NCBI RefSeq assembly: GCF_040496035.1
Contig: NZ_JBEPJZ010000001.1
Location: forward strand, 2,418,001-2,482,000
Direction: 5' to 3'
Source of the DNA: Agromyces sp. SYSU T00194
Lineage (GTDB): Bacteria; Actinomycetota; Actinomycetes; Actinomycetales; Microbacteriaceae
DNA: 64,000 bases
A program made the translations under genes and the position numbers. Shown here in pieces: positions 57,355 to 64,000 of this stretch; within the stretch, counting starts at the first letter, position 1, and each line of letters begins with the position of its first letter. Below the pieces are notes generated by a model, which did not search any database, was not told the DNA's origin, and worked only from the letters and a program-made list of their open reading frames with translations.

Positions 57355-58115
57355 TGCGCGTCGTCCTCCCGCCCTCCGAGACCAAGCGCGACGGAGGCGA
57401 TGGCGCGAGCCTCGACCTCGCCGCGCTGTCGTTCCCCGCGCTGCGTGACCCGCGTGCGGTCGTCGTGGACGCGGTCGTGGCGCTCGCCGCCGACGCGGAC
57501 GCGAGCGTGCGTGCGCTGAAGCTCGGTCGCACCCAGCTGGCGGAGATCGACCGGAACCGGGCGCTGCGTTCGGCGCCGACGTTGCCGGCCGTCGACCGCT
57601 ACACGGGGGTGCTCTACGACGCCCTGGACTCCGCGTCGTGGTCGAGCGCGGACCGCGCATTCGCCCACGAGCACCTGACGGTCCAGTCCGCGCTGCTCGG
57701 GCCGATCGCGGCCCTCGATCCGATCCCGGCGTATCGACTGTCGCACGATTCGCGCCTGCCCGGCCTGCGCCTGCGCGCGCACTGGGCGGCAGCCGCCACG
57801 GCCGTGCTGGCGGCCGCGCCGGGGCTGGTCGTCGACCTGCGCTCGGAGGGCTACGCGGCGCTCGGTCCGCTGGGTGCCGATGCGAACGGGGTCTACGTGC
57901 GGGTCGTCACCGAGGGTGAGGACGGCACCCGCAGGGCGCTCGCGCACTTCAACAAGCAGGCCAAGGGCCGCCTCGCGGCCGCCCTCGTGTCAACGCGCGC
58001 GGCCGTCGACGGCGTCGACGACCTGGTCGATTGGGGCGAGGCCCACGGACACCGCTTCCTGCGCACGACGCGCGTCGGCCCCGGCGGGGTCGCGGAGATC
58101 GAACTGGTGGTCTGA
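57354..58115 (+). CDS. yaaA: YaaA-family peroxide-response protein
   Basis: 253 residues. N-terminal VVLPPSETKRDGG, internal YTGVLYDAL and C-terminal FNKQAKGRLAAAL are the DUF328/YaaA hallmarks. E. coli YaaA lowers free iron during H2O2 stress and binds DNA. The final 126 bp are overlapped, on the opposite strand, by the tag coding frame, so the two cannot be separated by a terminator. Confidence 0.88.
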   Translation: MRVVLPPSETKRDGGDGASLDLAALSFPALRDPRAVVVDAVVALAADADASVRALKLGRTQLAEIDRNRALRSAPTLPAVDRYTGVLYDALDSASWSSADRAFAHEHLTVQSALLGPIAALDPIPAYRLSHDSRLPGLRLRAHWAAAATAVLAAAPGLVVDLRSEGYAALGPLGADANGVYVRVVTEGEDGTRRALAHFNKQAKGRLAAALVSTRAAVDGVDDLVDWGEAHGHRFLRTTRVGPGGVAEIELVV

Positions 58116-58709
58116 CCCGTCGGCCCGGTGGCATGCGATGACGTGGTCGTCGACCATGCCGCTCGACTGCATCAGCGCGTAGACGGTCGTCGGTCCGACG
58201 AAGCGGAAGCCGAGCCTGCGGAGTTCGCGGCTGAGTGCGGTGGACTCGGGGGTGGTCGCCGGCACGTCGGCGAGCCGGCGCGGGCGCGGCCCCGGAGCGG
58301 GTGCGTGCGCCCACATGACCTCGTCGAGGCCTCGATCGAGCTCGAGCACGGCTCGCGCGTTGCCGATCGTCGCTTCGATCTTCGCCCGGTTCCGGATGAT
58401 GCCGGAGTCCTGCATCAGCCGGTCGACGTCGTCGGCGTCCATGGTCGCGACCCGTTCGGGGACGAACCCGTGGAACGCGGAGCGGAACCCCTCCCGCCTG
58501 CGGAGGATCGTGAGCCAGGACAGGCCCGCCTGGAACCCCTCGAGGCAGACCTTCTCGAACAGTGCCCGCGGGTCGCGCTGCGGCACCCCCCACTCGGCAT
58601 CGTGGTACCGCTGGTACTCGGGGTCGGCGCCGGCCCACGCACACCTCGCGACCCCGTCGGGGTCGACGAGCACCGAGGGGCTCGGCGTGCCCGGCGCATC
58701 CGGGCTCAC
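57990..58709 (-). CDS. tag: DNA-3-methyladenine glycosylase I
   Basis: 239 residues, longer than typical Tag (about 187). Core: RCAWAGADPEYQRYHDAEWGVP, EGFQAGLSWLTILRRREGFR, SGIIRNRAKIEA (catalytic region), FRFVGPTTVYALMQSSGMVDDH and the zinc-site C/H in ACHRADGSDH. About 20 extra N-terminal residues and a 40-residue C-terminal extension that reads antisense through yaaA's 3' end. Repairs 3-methyladenine. GTG overlaps the ogt stop (GTGA), operon ogt-tag. Confidence 0.9.
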   Translation of the reverse strand: MSPDAPGTPSPSVLVDPDGVARCAWAGADPEYQRYHDAEWGVPQRDPRALFEKVCLEGFQAGLSWLTILRRREGFRSAFHGFVPERVATMDADDVDRLMQDSGIIRNRAKIEATIGNARAVLELDRGLDEVMWAHAPAPGPRPRRLADVPATTPESTALSRELRRLGFRFVGPTTVYALMQSSGMVDDHVIACHRADGSDHQFDLRDPAGADARRAQEAVSVGLAPIDQVVDAVDGRAR

Positions 58710-59197
58710 GCCGCGAAGCCGATCTGCTCGTGCCCGAGCAGCCAGACCTTCGTCGGCACGCCCTGGCCGCCGCTGTAGCCCGTGATGCGCCCGTCGGACG
58801 CGAGCACGCGGTGGCAGCCCACGATGATCGGCACGGGATTCGCGCCGACGGCGCCGCCGATCGCTCGCGCCGAGCCCGGCCGGCCCACTGCCGCGGCCAG
58901 CGCCCCGTACGACGTCGCCTCGCCCCAGCCGAGGCGCTGGAGCTCGCGCCAGACATCGCGCTGGAACGGCGTGCCGTGCAGGTCGAGGGGCAGGTCGAAG
59001 CCGGAGCGTGCCCCGGCGAAGTACTCGGCGAGCTGGCGGCGGGCCTCGGCGAGCACCGGGAGGTCGGAGTCCGGCAGCCCGTCGTGGGGGAGCGAGCCGT
59101 CGCATTCGATCGCGAGGCCCGTGACGGCGTCGCCGGCGGCGACGATCTCGATGCGGCCGATGGGGGAGTCGACCCGGGTGACGTGGACGGTGGTCAT
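58706..59197 (-). CDS. ogt: Methylated-DNA-[protein]-cysteine S-methyltransferase
   Basis: 163 residues. Active-site Cys128 in VGCHRVLASDGRITGYSGG; the usual motif is PCHRV, so the Pro is Gly. Helix-turn-helix with the Arg finger (GRPGSARAIGGAVGANP) is intact. Removes alkyl groups from O6-alkylguanine in one turnover. ATG 59197 is 6 nt after TAGCCT, so leaderless. Transcribed divergently from the AKR gene. Confidence 0.92.
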   Translation of the reverse strand: MTTVHVTRVDSPIGRIEIVAAGDAVTGLAIECDGSLPHDGLPDSDLPVLAEARRQLAEYFAGARSGFDLPLDLHGTPFQRDVWRELQRLGWGEATSYGALAAAVGRPGSARAIGGAVGANPVPIIVGCHRVLASDGRITGYSGGQGVPTKVWLLGHEQIGFAA

Positions 59198-59203
59198 GGT
59201 TCG

Positions 59204-59209
59204 AGGCTA
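59204..59209 (-). promoter_or_regulatory. -10 box of leaderless ogt-tag
   Basis: TAGCCT on the minus strand, 6 nt before ATG 59197. Confidence 0.5.
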
Positions 59210-59299
59210 GTCGCGGTCGCCGACGCCGACCGGCGGGAATCGGCCATGCCGTGCGGTGCGACCGGGCGGGCCGCTGTGGAGGAGCGGTCGTCGGGCACC

Positions 59300-59305
59300 T
59301 AGGCT
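59300..59305 (+). promoter_or_regulatory. -10 box of leaderless aldo/keto reductase gene
   Basis: TAGGCT, 6 nt before ATG 59312. Confidence 0.5.
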
Positions 59306-59311
59306 GGACGG

Positions 59312-60262
59312 ATGGAGTATCGCAGCCTGGGTGGATCGGGCCTCCGCGTCTCGGCGGTGGGCCTCGGAGGGAACAACTTCGGTCGGACGGGCACGGCCAC
59401 CGAGGACCAGGACGGCACGGATGCCGTCGTCGGCGCCGCGCTGGACGCGGGCATCACGCTCATCGACACGGCAGACATCTACGGCGGTGCGGGTCGGAGC
59501 GAGGAGCTGCTCGGCCACGCCCTCCGCGGGCGTCGCGACGAGGTGGTGCTCGCCACGAAGTTCGGGCACACGCAGGTCGACACCGGCATCCCCTCGTGGG
59601 GCGCGAAGGGCTCGCGCCGGTACGTCCGCCTCGCCGTCGAGGCATCCCTCCGCCGCCTGCAGACCGACTGGATCGACCTCTACCAGCTGCACGAACCCGA
59701 CCCGCTGACACCGGTCGCCGAGACGCTCGCCGCCCTCGGGGAGCTCGTCGACGAGGGCAAGGTGCGCTACATCGGCCACTCGAACTACCGCGGATGGCAG
59801 CTCGCCGAGGCCGAGCTCGTCGCGCGCGAGCTCGGCACCGAGCGCTTCGTGTCGGCGCAGAACGAGTACAGCCTGCTCGCGCGCGACGCCGAGCGCGAGC
59901 TGCTGCCCGCGGCACGACACTTCGGCGTCGGACTGCTGCCGTACTTCCCGCTGCACAACGGCCTGCTCACCGGGAAGTTCACCCGGTCGGGCGGACCCGA
60001 GGACTCCCGCATCATGCGCCAGCGCCCGCACCTTCTCGAGCAGGCGCCGTGGGACCGGCTCGACGCCTACGCCGAGCTGTGTCGCGAGCGTGGCGTCTCG
60101 ATGCTCGACGCGACCATCGGCTGGCTCCTCGCCGAGCCGGCGATGGGCAGCGTGATCGCCGGTGCGACCCGGCCCGAGCAGGTGCGGCAGAACGCCGCCG
60201 CCGCGACCGCGTGGGCGCCGACGCCTGACGATGTCCGCGCGGTGTCGGACCTCTTCGGCTGA
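59312..60262 (+). CDS. Aldo/keto reductase
   Basis: 316 residues, (beta/alpha)8 barrel with the catalytic tetrad: Asp52 and Tyr57 in DTADIYG, Lys83 in ATKFG, His in QLHEPD. NADPH-binding tail VIAGATRPEQVRQNAAA. Reduces an aldehyde or ketone; substrate class unknown, sequence resembles the YdbC/IolS-like group. Leaderless promoter and divergent ogt. Confidence 0.9.
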   Translation: MEYRSLGGSGLRVSAVGLGGNNFGRTGTATEDQDGTDAVVGAALDAGITLIDTADIYGGAGRSEELLGHALRGRRDEVVLATKFGHTQVDTGIPSWGAKGSRRYVRLAVEASLRRLQTDWIDLYQLHEPDPLTPVAETLAALGELVDEGKVRYIGHSNYRGWQLAEAELVARELGTERFVSAQNEYSLLARDAERELLPAARHFGVGLLPYFPLHNGLLTGKFTRSGGPEDSRIMRQRPHLLEQAPWDRLDAYAELCRERGVSMLDATIGWLLAEPAMGSVIAGATRPEQVRQNAAAATAWAPTPDDVRAVSDLFG

Positions 60263-60354
60263 CGGCTCCTCCACACCCCGCCCGATCGCCGCACTCCGAC
60301 CGGATGCGGGCGGCCGCGTCGTCGCCCGCGTCGGAGGCGCCACGCTCGGCAGTC

Positions 60355-61569
60355 ATGACCCCTCCCGACTTCCGGATCCGCCAGCCCCAGGACCTGCTCG
60401 CCGTCGTCGCCGAACTCGTCGGGTTCCGTCCCGAGCGCAGCGTCGTCTGCATCGCCGCGCGCGGCGACCGCCGCACCGCCGCGATGCGCGCCGACCTCCC
60501 CGCCGACGCGCGACGCCGCGCAGGGGAGGTGGCCATCGCGCGAGCGCTCGAGTCGATGCTCCGGCGCGTCGGCGAGGTCGGCACCGTGGTGGTGGTCGTC
60601 TACGCGCCCGAGACCTTCGCCGCCGAGCGGGGGATTCCGCGGCCGACCCTCGGGCGGTCGGTGCATGCGGCGCTCGTGGCTGCGGGGCATCCGGTCGCCG
60701 ACGTGCTCTGCGTGGCCGCCGACGGGTGGGGCAGCTACCTCGACGACGGATGCCCCCGGACCGGACGCCCGCTCCGGGAGATCGACGCCTCCCCGCTCGC
60801 CGCCCGGCAGACGGTGCGGTCGGCGTACACCACCGAGACGCTCGCCGCGCTGCCGCCCGTGGTGCCGGAGTTCGCACGGGCGGTCCGCGACGCGTGCGAC
60901 GAGGTGATCGACGGGCCGCGGCGCCCGCGCGGTGTCGCCTTCGGCGCCGCAGCCGTCGACCCCGCGGCGTCGGGGCCCGAGGCCGCGAGCCTCCCCGACC
61001 CGGTGGCGATCGCCGAGGAACTCGTGGGGTGGCGCCCCGGCGATGCCGATCCCGAGCCGCTCGGGCGGCTCCTCGCCGTGCTCCAGTTCCCCATCCACCG
61101 CGACGTGGTGCTGCTCCAGATCGCGTTCGGCCTCGAGATCGGGTTGCTCGCGGCCGAGCGGCAGGAGGTCCACGCGCTCCGGCGGCTCGTCGACGGTCGA
61201 CCCATGGACGACCTGGTCGCCGAGGAGGTCGCGCGTGGATCGCACGACCACGACATCGTGCTCCACGAGCTGCTGATCGGGGTGGGGGGCCGGGCGCCCG
61301 ACGCGCGACGCATCGACGCCGCCGTCGAGGTCCTGCGGCTCGTCACCGCCTGCGCCGCGCCCGAGGACCGCGTCGAACCGTACTGCGTGCTCGCCTGGCT
61401 CGCGTGGGCGCGCGGCCGCGGGTCGGTCGCGGCCGCCTACCTGGACGAGGCGGCCGGCATCGACCCCGGGCACGGCATGACCGACCTGCTGCGCACCGTC
61501 ATCGGGTCGGGCCGCGTGCCCGAGTGGTCGTATCGCGAGCCGGACGACGATCTCGTCTCGGCGAGCTGA
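60355..61569 (+). CDS. DUF4192 domain protein
   Basis: 404 residues from ATG 60355 (MTPPDFRIRQPQDLLAVV). DUF4192 is an actinobacterial family of unknown function. Features: N-terminal FRIRQPQDLLAVVAELVGFRPERSVVCIA, a middle of alpha/beta alternation with a WGSYLDDGC segment, a helical region (about 210-340) and a C-terminal tetratricopeptide-like WARGRGSVAAAYLDEAAGIDPGHGMTDLLRTV that resembles TPR helices. Upstream extension in frame is rejected for lack of homology. Ends facing the convergent oxidase. Confidence 0.85.
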   Translation: MTPPDFRIRQPQDLLAVVAELVGFRPERSVVCIAARGDRRTAAMRADLPADARRRAGEVAIARALESMLRRVGEVGTVVVVVYAPETFAAERGIPRPTLGRSVHAALVAAGHPVADVLCVAADGWGSYLDDGCPRTGRPLREIDASPLAARQTVRSAYTTETLAALPPVVPEFARAVRDACDEVIDGPRRPRGVAFGAAAVDPAASGPEAASLPDPVAIAEELVGWRPGDADPEPLGRLLAVLQFPIHRDVVLLQIAFGLEIGLLAAERQEVHALRRLVDGRPMDDLVAEEVARGSHDHDIVLHELLIGVGGRAPDARRIDAAVEVLRLVTACAAPEDRVEPYCVLAWLAWARGRGSVAAAYLDEAAGIDPGHGMTDLLRTVIGSGRVPEWSYREPDDDLVSAS

Positions 61570-61579
61570 GCTCGTCGGG

Positions 61580-63013
61580 TCACGCGCCGATCAAGGGCCC
61601 GAGCAGCTTCGCGGCGACGGATGGGCGACCGGTGGTGCGCTCCTCCAGGTCGGCGAGCTCCATGCCGGCGAGGCCGAGGTTCGTGCCGACGAAGCGCAGC
61701 GGCTCGGGCTCCCACCGACGCGACCGGTGCCCGACCCAGGGCAGGGCCGTCAGCGCGGTGTCCCGCCCGAGCACGAGATCGGCGAGCGTGCGGCCCGCGA
61801 GGTTCGTGGTGCTGAGTCCGTCGCCGACGTAGCCGCCGGCGTAGCCCACGCCGTTCGCCCGGTCGTAGGAGACCGCTGCGTGCCAGTCGCGCGGCACGCC
61901 GAGCGGTCCGCCCCAGCGGTGCGTGATCCGCGCGCCGGCCACGGCGGGGAACAGGTCGGCGAGCGTCTCGACGAGGTGCCCGAAGACGCGCTCGTCGCGG
62001 TCGAACTCGGGTCGTACCGCGCTGCCCCAGTGGTAGCGTGCGCCGCGTCCGCCGAACGCGATGCGGTCGTCGGCCGTGCGCTGCCCGTAGACGAGCAGGT
62101 GGCGGAAGTCGCTGAACGTCTGTCCGTGCGCGATGCCGATCTCGTCCCAGACCGATGCGGGCAGCGGCTCCGTCGCGATCATCAGCGAGTACAGCGGCAG
62201 GATGCGACGGCCGACGTGCGGCAGGGCCGCCCCATAGCCCTCGGTCGCCACGAGCACGTGCGGCGCGCGGACGGTCGCGTCGGCGCCGCCCGGGGTGCGC
62301 ACGCGGACGCGCCCGGGCTCCCAGTCGACGACCTCCGTGCGCTCGGCGATGCGCACGCCGCGCGCCTCGACCGCGCGCGCGAGCCCGCGGACGAGCTTCG
62401 CGGGCTGCACCCGTGCGCACGACGGGTCGAACACCGCACCGGTGGCGGTGCCGCCCGCCACGCCGGAGGCGCCGAAGCGGGCGACCTCCGTGTCGTCCCA
62501 GTACTCCAGCGGGTCGACGCCGAACTCCGCAGCCTCCGCGACCTCGGCGCGGGCGCCGCGCGCCTGCACCTCGGAGCGCGCGAACAGCACGGTACCGCCG
62601 CGCGAGAAGTCGCAGTCGATGCCCTCCGCGTCGGCCACGCGACCGACCTCGTCGACGGTCTCGATCATCGCGCGGCGCATGGCGACGGCGGCCTCGCGGC
62701 CATGGCGGCGCTCGAGCGCCGACGCCGACTGCGGGAACAGCGCCGAGCACCACCCGCCGTTGCGGCCGGAGGCGCCGTAGCCCGCGATCTCGCGCTCGAG
62801 CACGATGACCGACAGCTCCGGGCGCAGCAGCGACAGGTAGTACGCCGACCACAGGCCGGTGAGCCCGCCGCCGATCACGGCCACGTCCGCGTCGAGGTCG
62901 CCCTCGACCCCGGCGCGGGGCATGAGGTCGTCGGCGCCCGACTCGGCGAGCGCGTCGAACCAGAAGCTCAGGTCGCGGTACGACCGCGCCGCACCGTCGG
63001 ACGCACGCGCCAT
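61580..63013 (-). CDS. FAD-dependent amine oxidase-type oxidoreductase (DAO family)
   Basis: 477 residues. DAO fold: FAD motif IGGGLTGLWSAYY at 47-59, GASGRNGGWC with the GRNGG turn that marks the PuuB/GlnO group, and C-terminal GYAGGYVGDGLSTTNLAGR. PuuB relatives oxidise gamma-glutamyl-putrescine. ATG overlaps the aminotransferase stop (TGATG), so both are coupled and likely degrade an amine. No puuA or puuC visible in the window. Confidence 0.85.
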   Translation of the reverse strand: MARASDGAARSYRDLSFWFDALAESGADDLMPRAGVEGDLDADVAVIGGGLTGLWSAYYLSLLRPELSVIVLEREIAGYGASGRNGGWCSALFPQSASALERRHGREAAVAMRRAMIETVDEVGRVADAEGIDCDFSRGGTVLFARSEVQARGARAEVAEAAEFGVDPLEYWDDTEVARFGASGVAGGTATGAVFDPSCARVQPAKLVRGLARAVEARGVRIAERTEVVDWEPGRVRVRTPGGADATVRAPHVLVATEGYGAALPHVGRRILPLYSLMIATEPLPASVWDEIGIAHGQTFSDFRHLLVYGQRTADDRIAFGGRGARYHWGSAVRPEFDRDERVFGHLVETLADLFPAVAGARITHRWGGPLGVPRDWHAAVSYDRANGVGYAGGYVGDGLSTTNLAGRTLADLVLGRDTALTALPWVGHRSRRWEPEPLRFVGTNLGLAGMELADLEERTTGRPSVAAKLLGPLIGA

Positions 63014-64000
63014 CAGAGCCGGTTGCCCGCCTCGGTGAGCACGCCGCGCAGGATCTGGCCGATCTCCGCGAACTCGCTCGGGCCGATCGTCAGCGGCGGG
63101 GCGAGCTGGATCACGGGGTCGCCGCGGTCGTCGGCGCGGCAGTACAGCCCCGCATCGAAGAGCGCCTTCGACAGGAAGCCGCGCAGCAGACGCTCCGACT
63201 CGGCCTCGTCGAACGTCTCCTTCGTGGCCTTGTCCTTGACCAGCTCGATGCCGAAGAAGTACCCGTCGCCGCGGACGTCGCCCACGATCGGCAGGTCGAG
63301 CAGCTGCTCGAGCTCGGCGCGGAAGAGCGGCGAGTTCTCGCGCACGCGCTCGTTCAGGCCCTCCTCCTCGAAGATGTCGAGGTTCTCGAGCGCGACCGCG
63401 GCCGAGACCGGGTGCCCGGCAAACGTGTAGCCGTGGTAGAACGACGTGTCGCCGTGCTTGAACGGCTCGTAGATCTCCTCGCTCACGATGGTGGCGCCGA
63501 TGGGGGAGTAGCCGCTCGTCATCGCCTTCGCGCACGTGATCATGTCGGGCTGGTAGCCGTACTGCTCGCACGCGAACATCGAGCCCAGGCGGCCGAACGC
63601 GCAGATGACCTCGTCGGAGACCAGCAGCACGTCGTGCTTGTCGCAGATCTCGCGCACGCGCTGGAAGTAGCCGGGCGGCGGCGGGAAGCATCCGCCCGAG
63701 TTCTGCACCGGCTCCAGGAAGACCGCGGCGACCGTCTCGGGGCCCTCGAACTCGATCATCTCCTCGATGCGGTTCGCGGCCCACAGGCCGAACGCCTCGA
63801 GGTCGTCGCTCGGGCCGCCCATCTCGGCGGCGCGGTAGAAGTTCGTGTTCGGCACGCGGAAGCCGCCGGGCGTGACCGGCTCGAACATCTCCTTCATGCC
63901 CGGGATGCCCGTGATCGCGAGGGCGCCCTGCGGGGTGCCGTGGTACGCCACCGCGCGCGAGATGACCTTGTGCTTGGTGGGGCGGCCCTTGAGCTTCCAG
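63013..64000 (-). CDS. Class III aminotransferase, 5' partial
   Basis: Open to the window end, 329 residues seen. PLP lysine in DMITCAKAMTSGYSP; DEVICAFGRLG is the typical class III metal/PLP-proximal motif. Belongs to the omega-amino-acid:pyruvate or putrescine aminotransferase group and precedes the oxidase in transcription order, suggesting polyamine or amino-acid-amine catabolism. The start lies beyond base 64000; an internal GTG at 63951 is not the start, since KGRPTKHKVISRAVAYHG continues conserved upstream. Confidence 0.88.
   Translation of the reverse strand, partial: WKLKGRPTKHKVISRAVAYHGTPQGALAITGIPGMKEMFEPVTPGGFRVPNTNFYRAAEMGGPSDDLEAFGLWAANRIEEMIEFEGPETVAAVFLEPVQNSGGCFPPPPGYFQRVREICDKHDVLLVSDEVICAFGRLGSMFACEQYGYQPDMITCAKAMTSGYSPIGATIVSEEIYEPFKHGDTSFYHGYTFAGHPVSAAVALENLDIFEEEGLNERVRENSPLFRAELEQLLDLPIVGDVRGDGYFFGIELVKDKATKETFDEAESERLLRGFLSKALFDAGLYCRADDRGDPVIQLAPPLTIGPSEFAEIGQILRGVLTEAGNRL

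Overview
The window is a 64 kb piece of a very GC-rich actinobacterial chromosome, most likely from the family Microbacteriaceae (Agromyces/Microbacterium-like; genus not assignable by eye). The reasons are strong G/C third-position bias, GTG and leaderless starts, DtxR-type iron boxes, an actinobacterial Rho with a long disordered insertion, a long F1 delta and a very short epsilon subunit, and the block argS-lysA-hom-thrC-thrB-rho-prfA-prmC-tsaC-wecA-atpIBEFHAGDC. It looks like ordinary core chromosome. I see no insertion sequence, prophage, CRISPR array, toxin-antitoxin pair or biosynthetic cluster, and no gene-free stretch over 300 bases.

Layout. 1-6.6 kb: two CNNM/CBS transporters, a Nudix hydrolase, NnrD (NADHX repair), a GT87-type membrane glycosyltransferase, a thiamine-binding-type protein and an MFS exporter with a palindromic operator. 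6.7-9.8 kb (minus strand): sensor kinase, membrane protein of unknown function, NarL-type regulator. 9.8-12.6 kb (minus): metX and metY, direct sulfhydrylation to homocysteine. 12.6-17.2 kb: membrane acyltransferase, potassium-channel-like protein, phosphoribosyltransferase, S51 peptidase, ung and a GNAT acetyltransferase. 17.3-19.4 kb (minus): a GntR/YtrA-regulated ABC exporter. 19.4-25.9 kb: amidase, then an iron-siderophore uptake cluster with two iron boxes. 26.0-32.2 kb (minus): HExxH protein, flavin disulfide reductase, arginase-family protein with a leader ORF, ROK regulator, ECF sigma factor with putative anti-sigma factor, pcm and tRNA-Arg(CCG).

32.3-57.3 kb is the conserved core: argS, a DUF2993 protein, lysA-hom-thrC-thrB (lysine and threonine from aspartate), rho, prfA, then antisense cysE-cysK, prmC, an antisense HAD hydrolase, tsaC, a WecA-type transferase and the complete ATP synthase operon. 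56.8-64 kb: P-loop kinase, yaaA, tag-ogt alkylation repair pair (tag overlaps yaaA antisense by 126 bp), aldo-keto reductase, DUF4192 protein, and an amine-oxidase-type flavoprotein with a class III aminotransferase cut by the window end.

The strongest unexplained signals are regulatory or compositional rather than a new gene system. (i) At least a dozen genes have a TANNNT-like -10 box exactly 6 nt before the start codon, implying leaderless mRNAs. (ii) The hexamer GGATGC/GCATCC recurs and appears to override codon preference. (iii) Several perfect palindromes sit in promoters. (iv) Upstream short ORFs precede the channel and arginase genes. (v) rho contains a 15-bp in-frame minisatellite.
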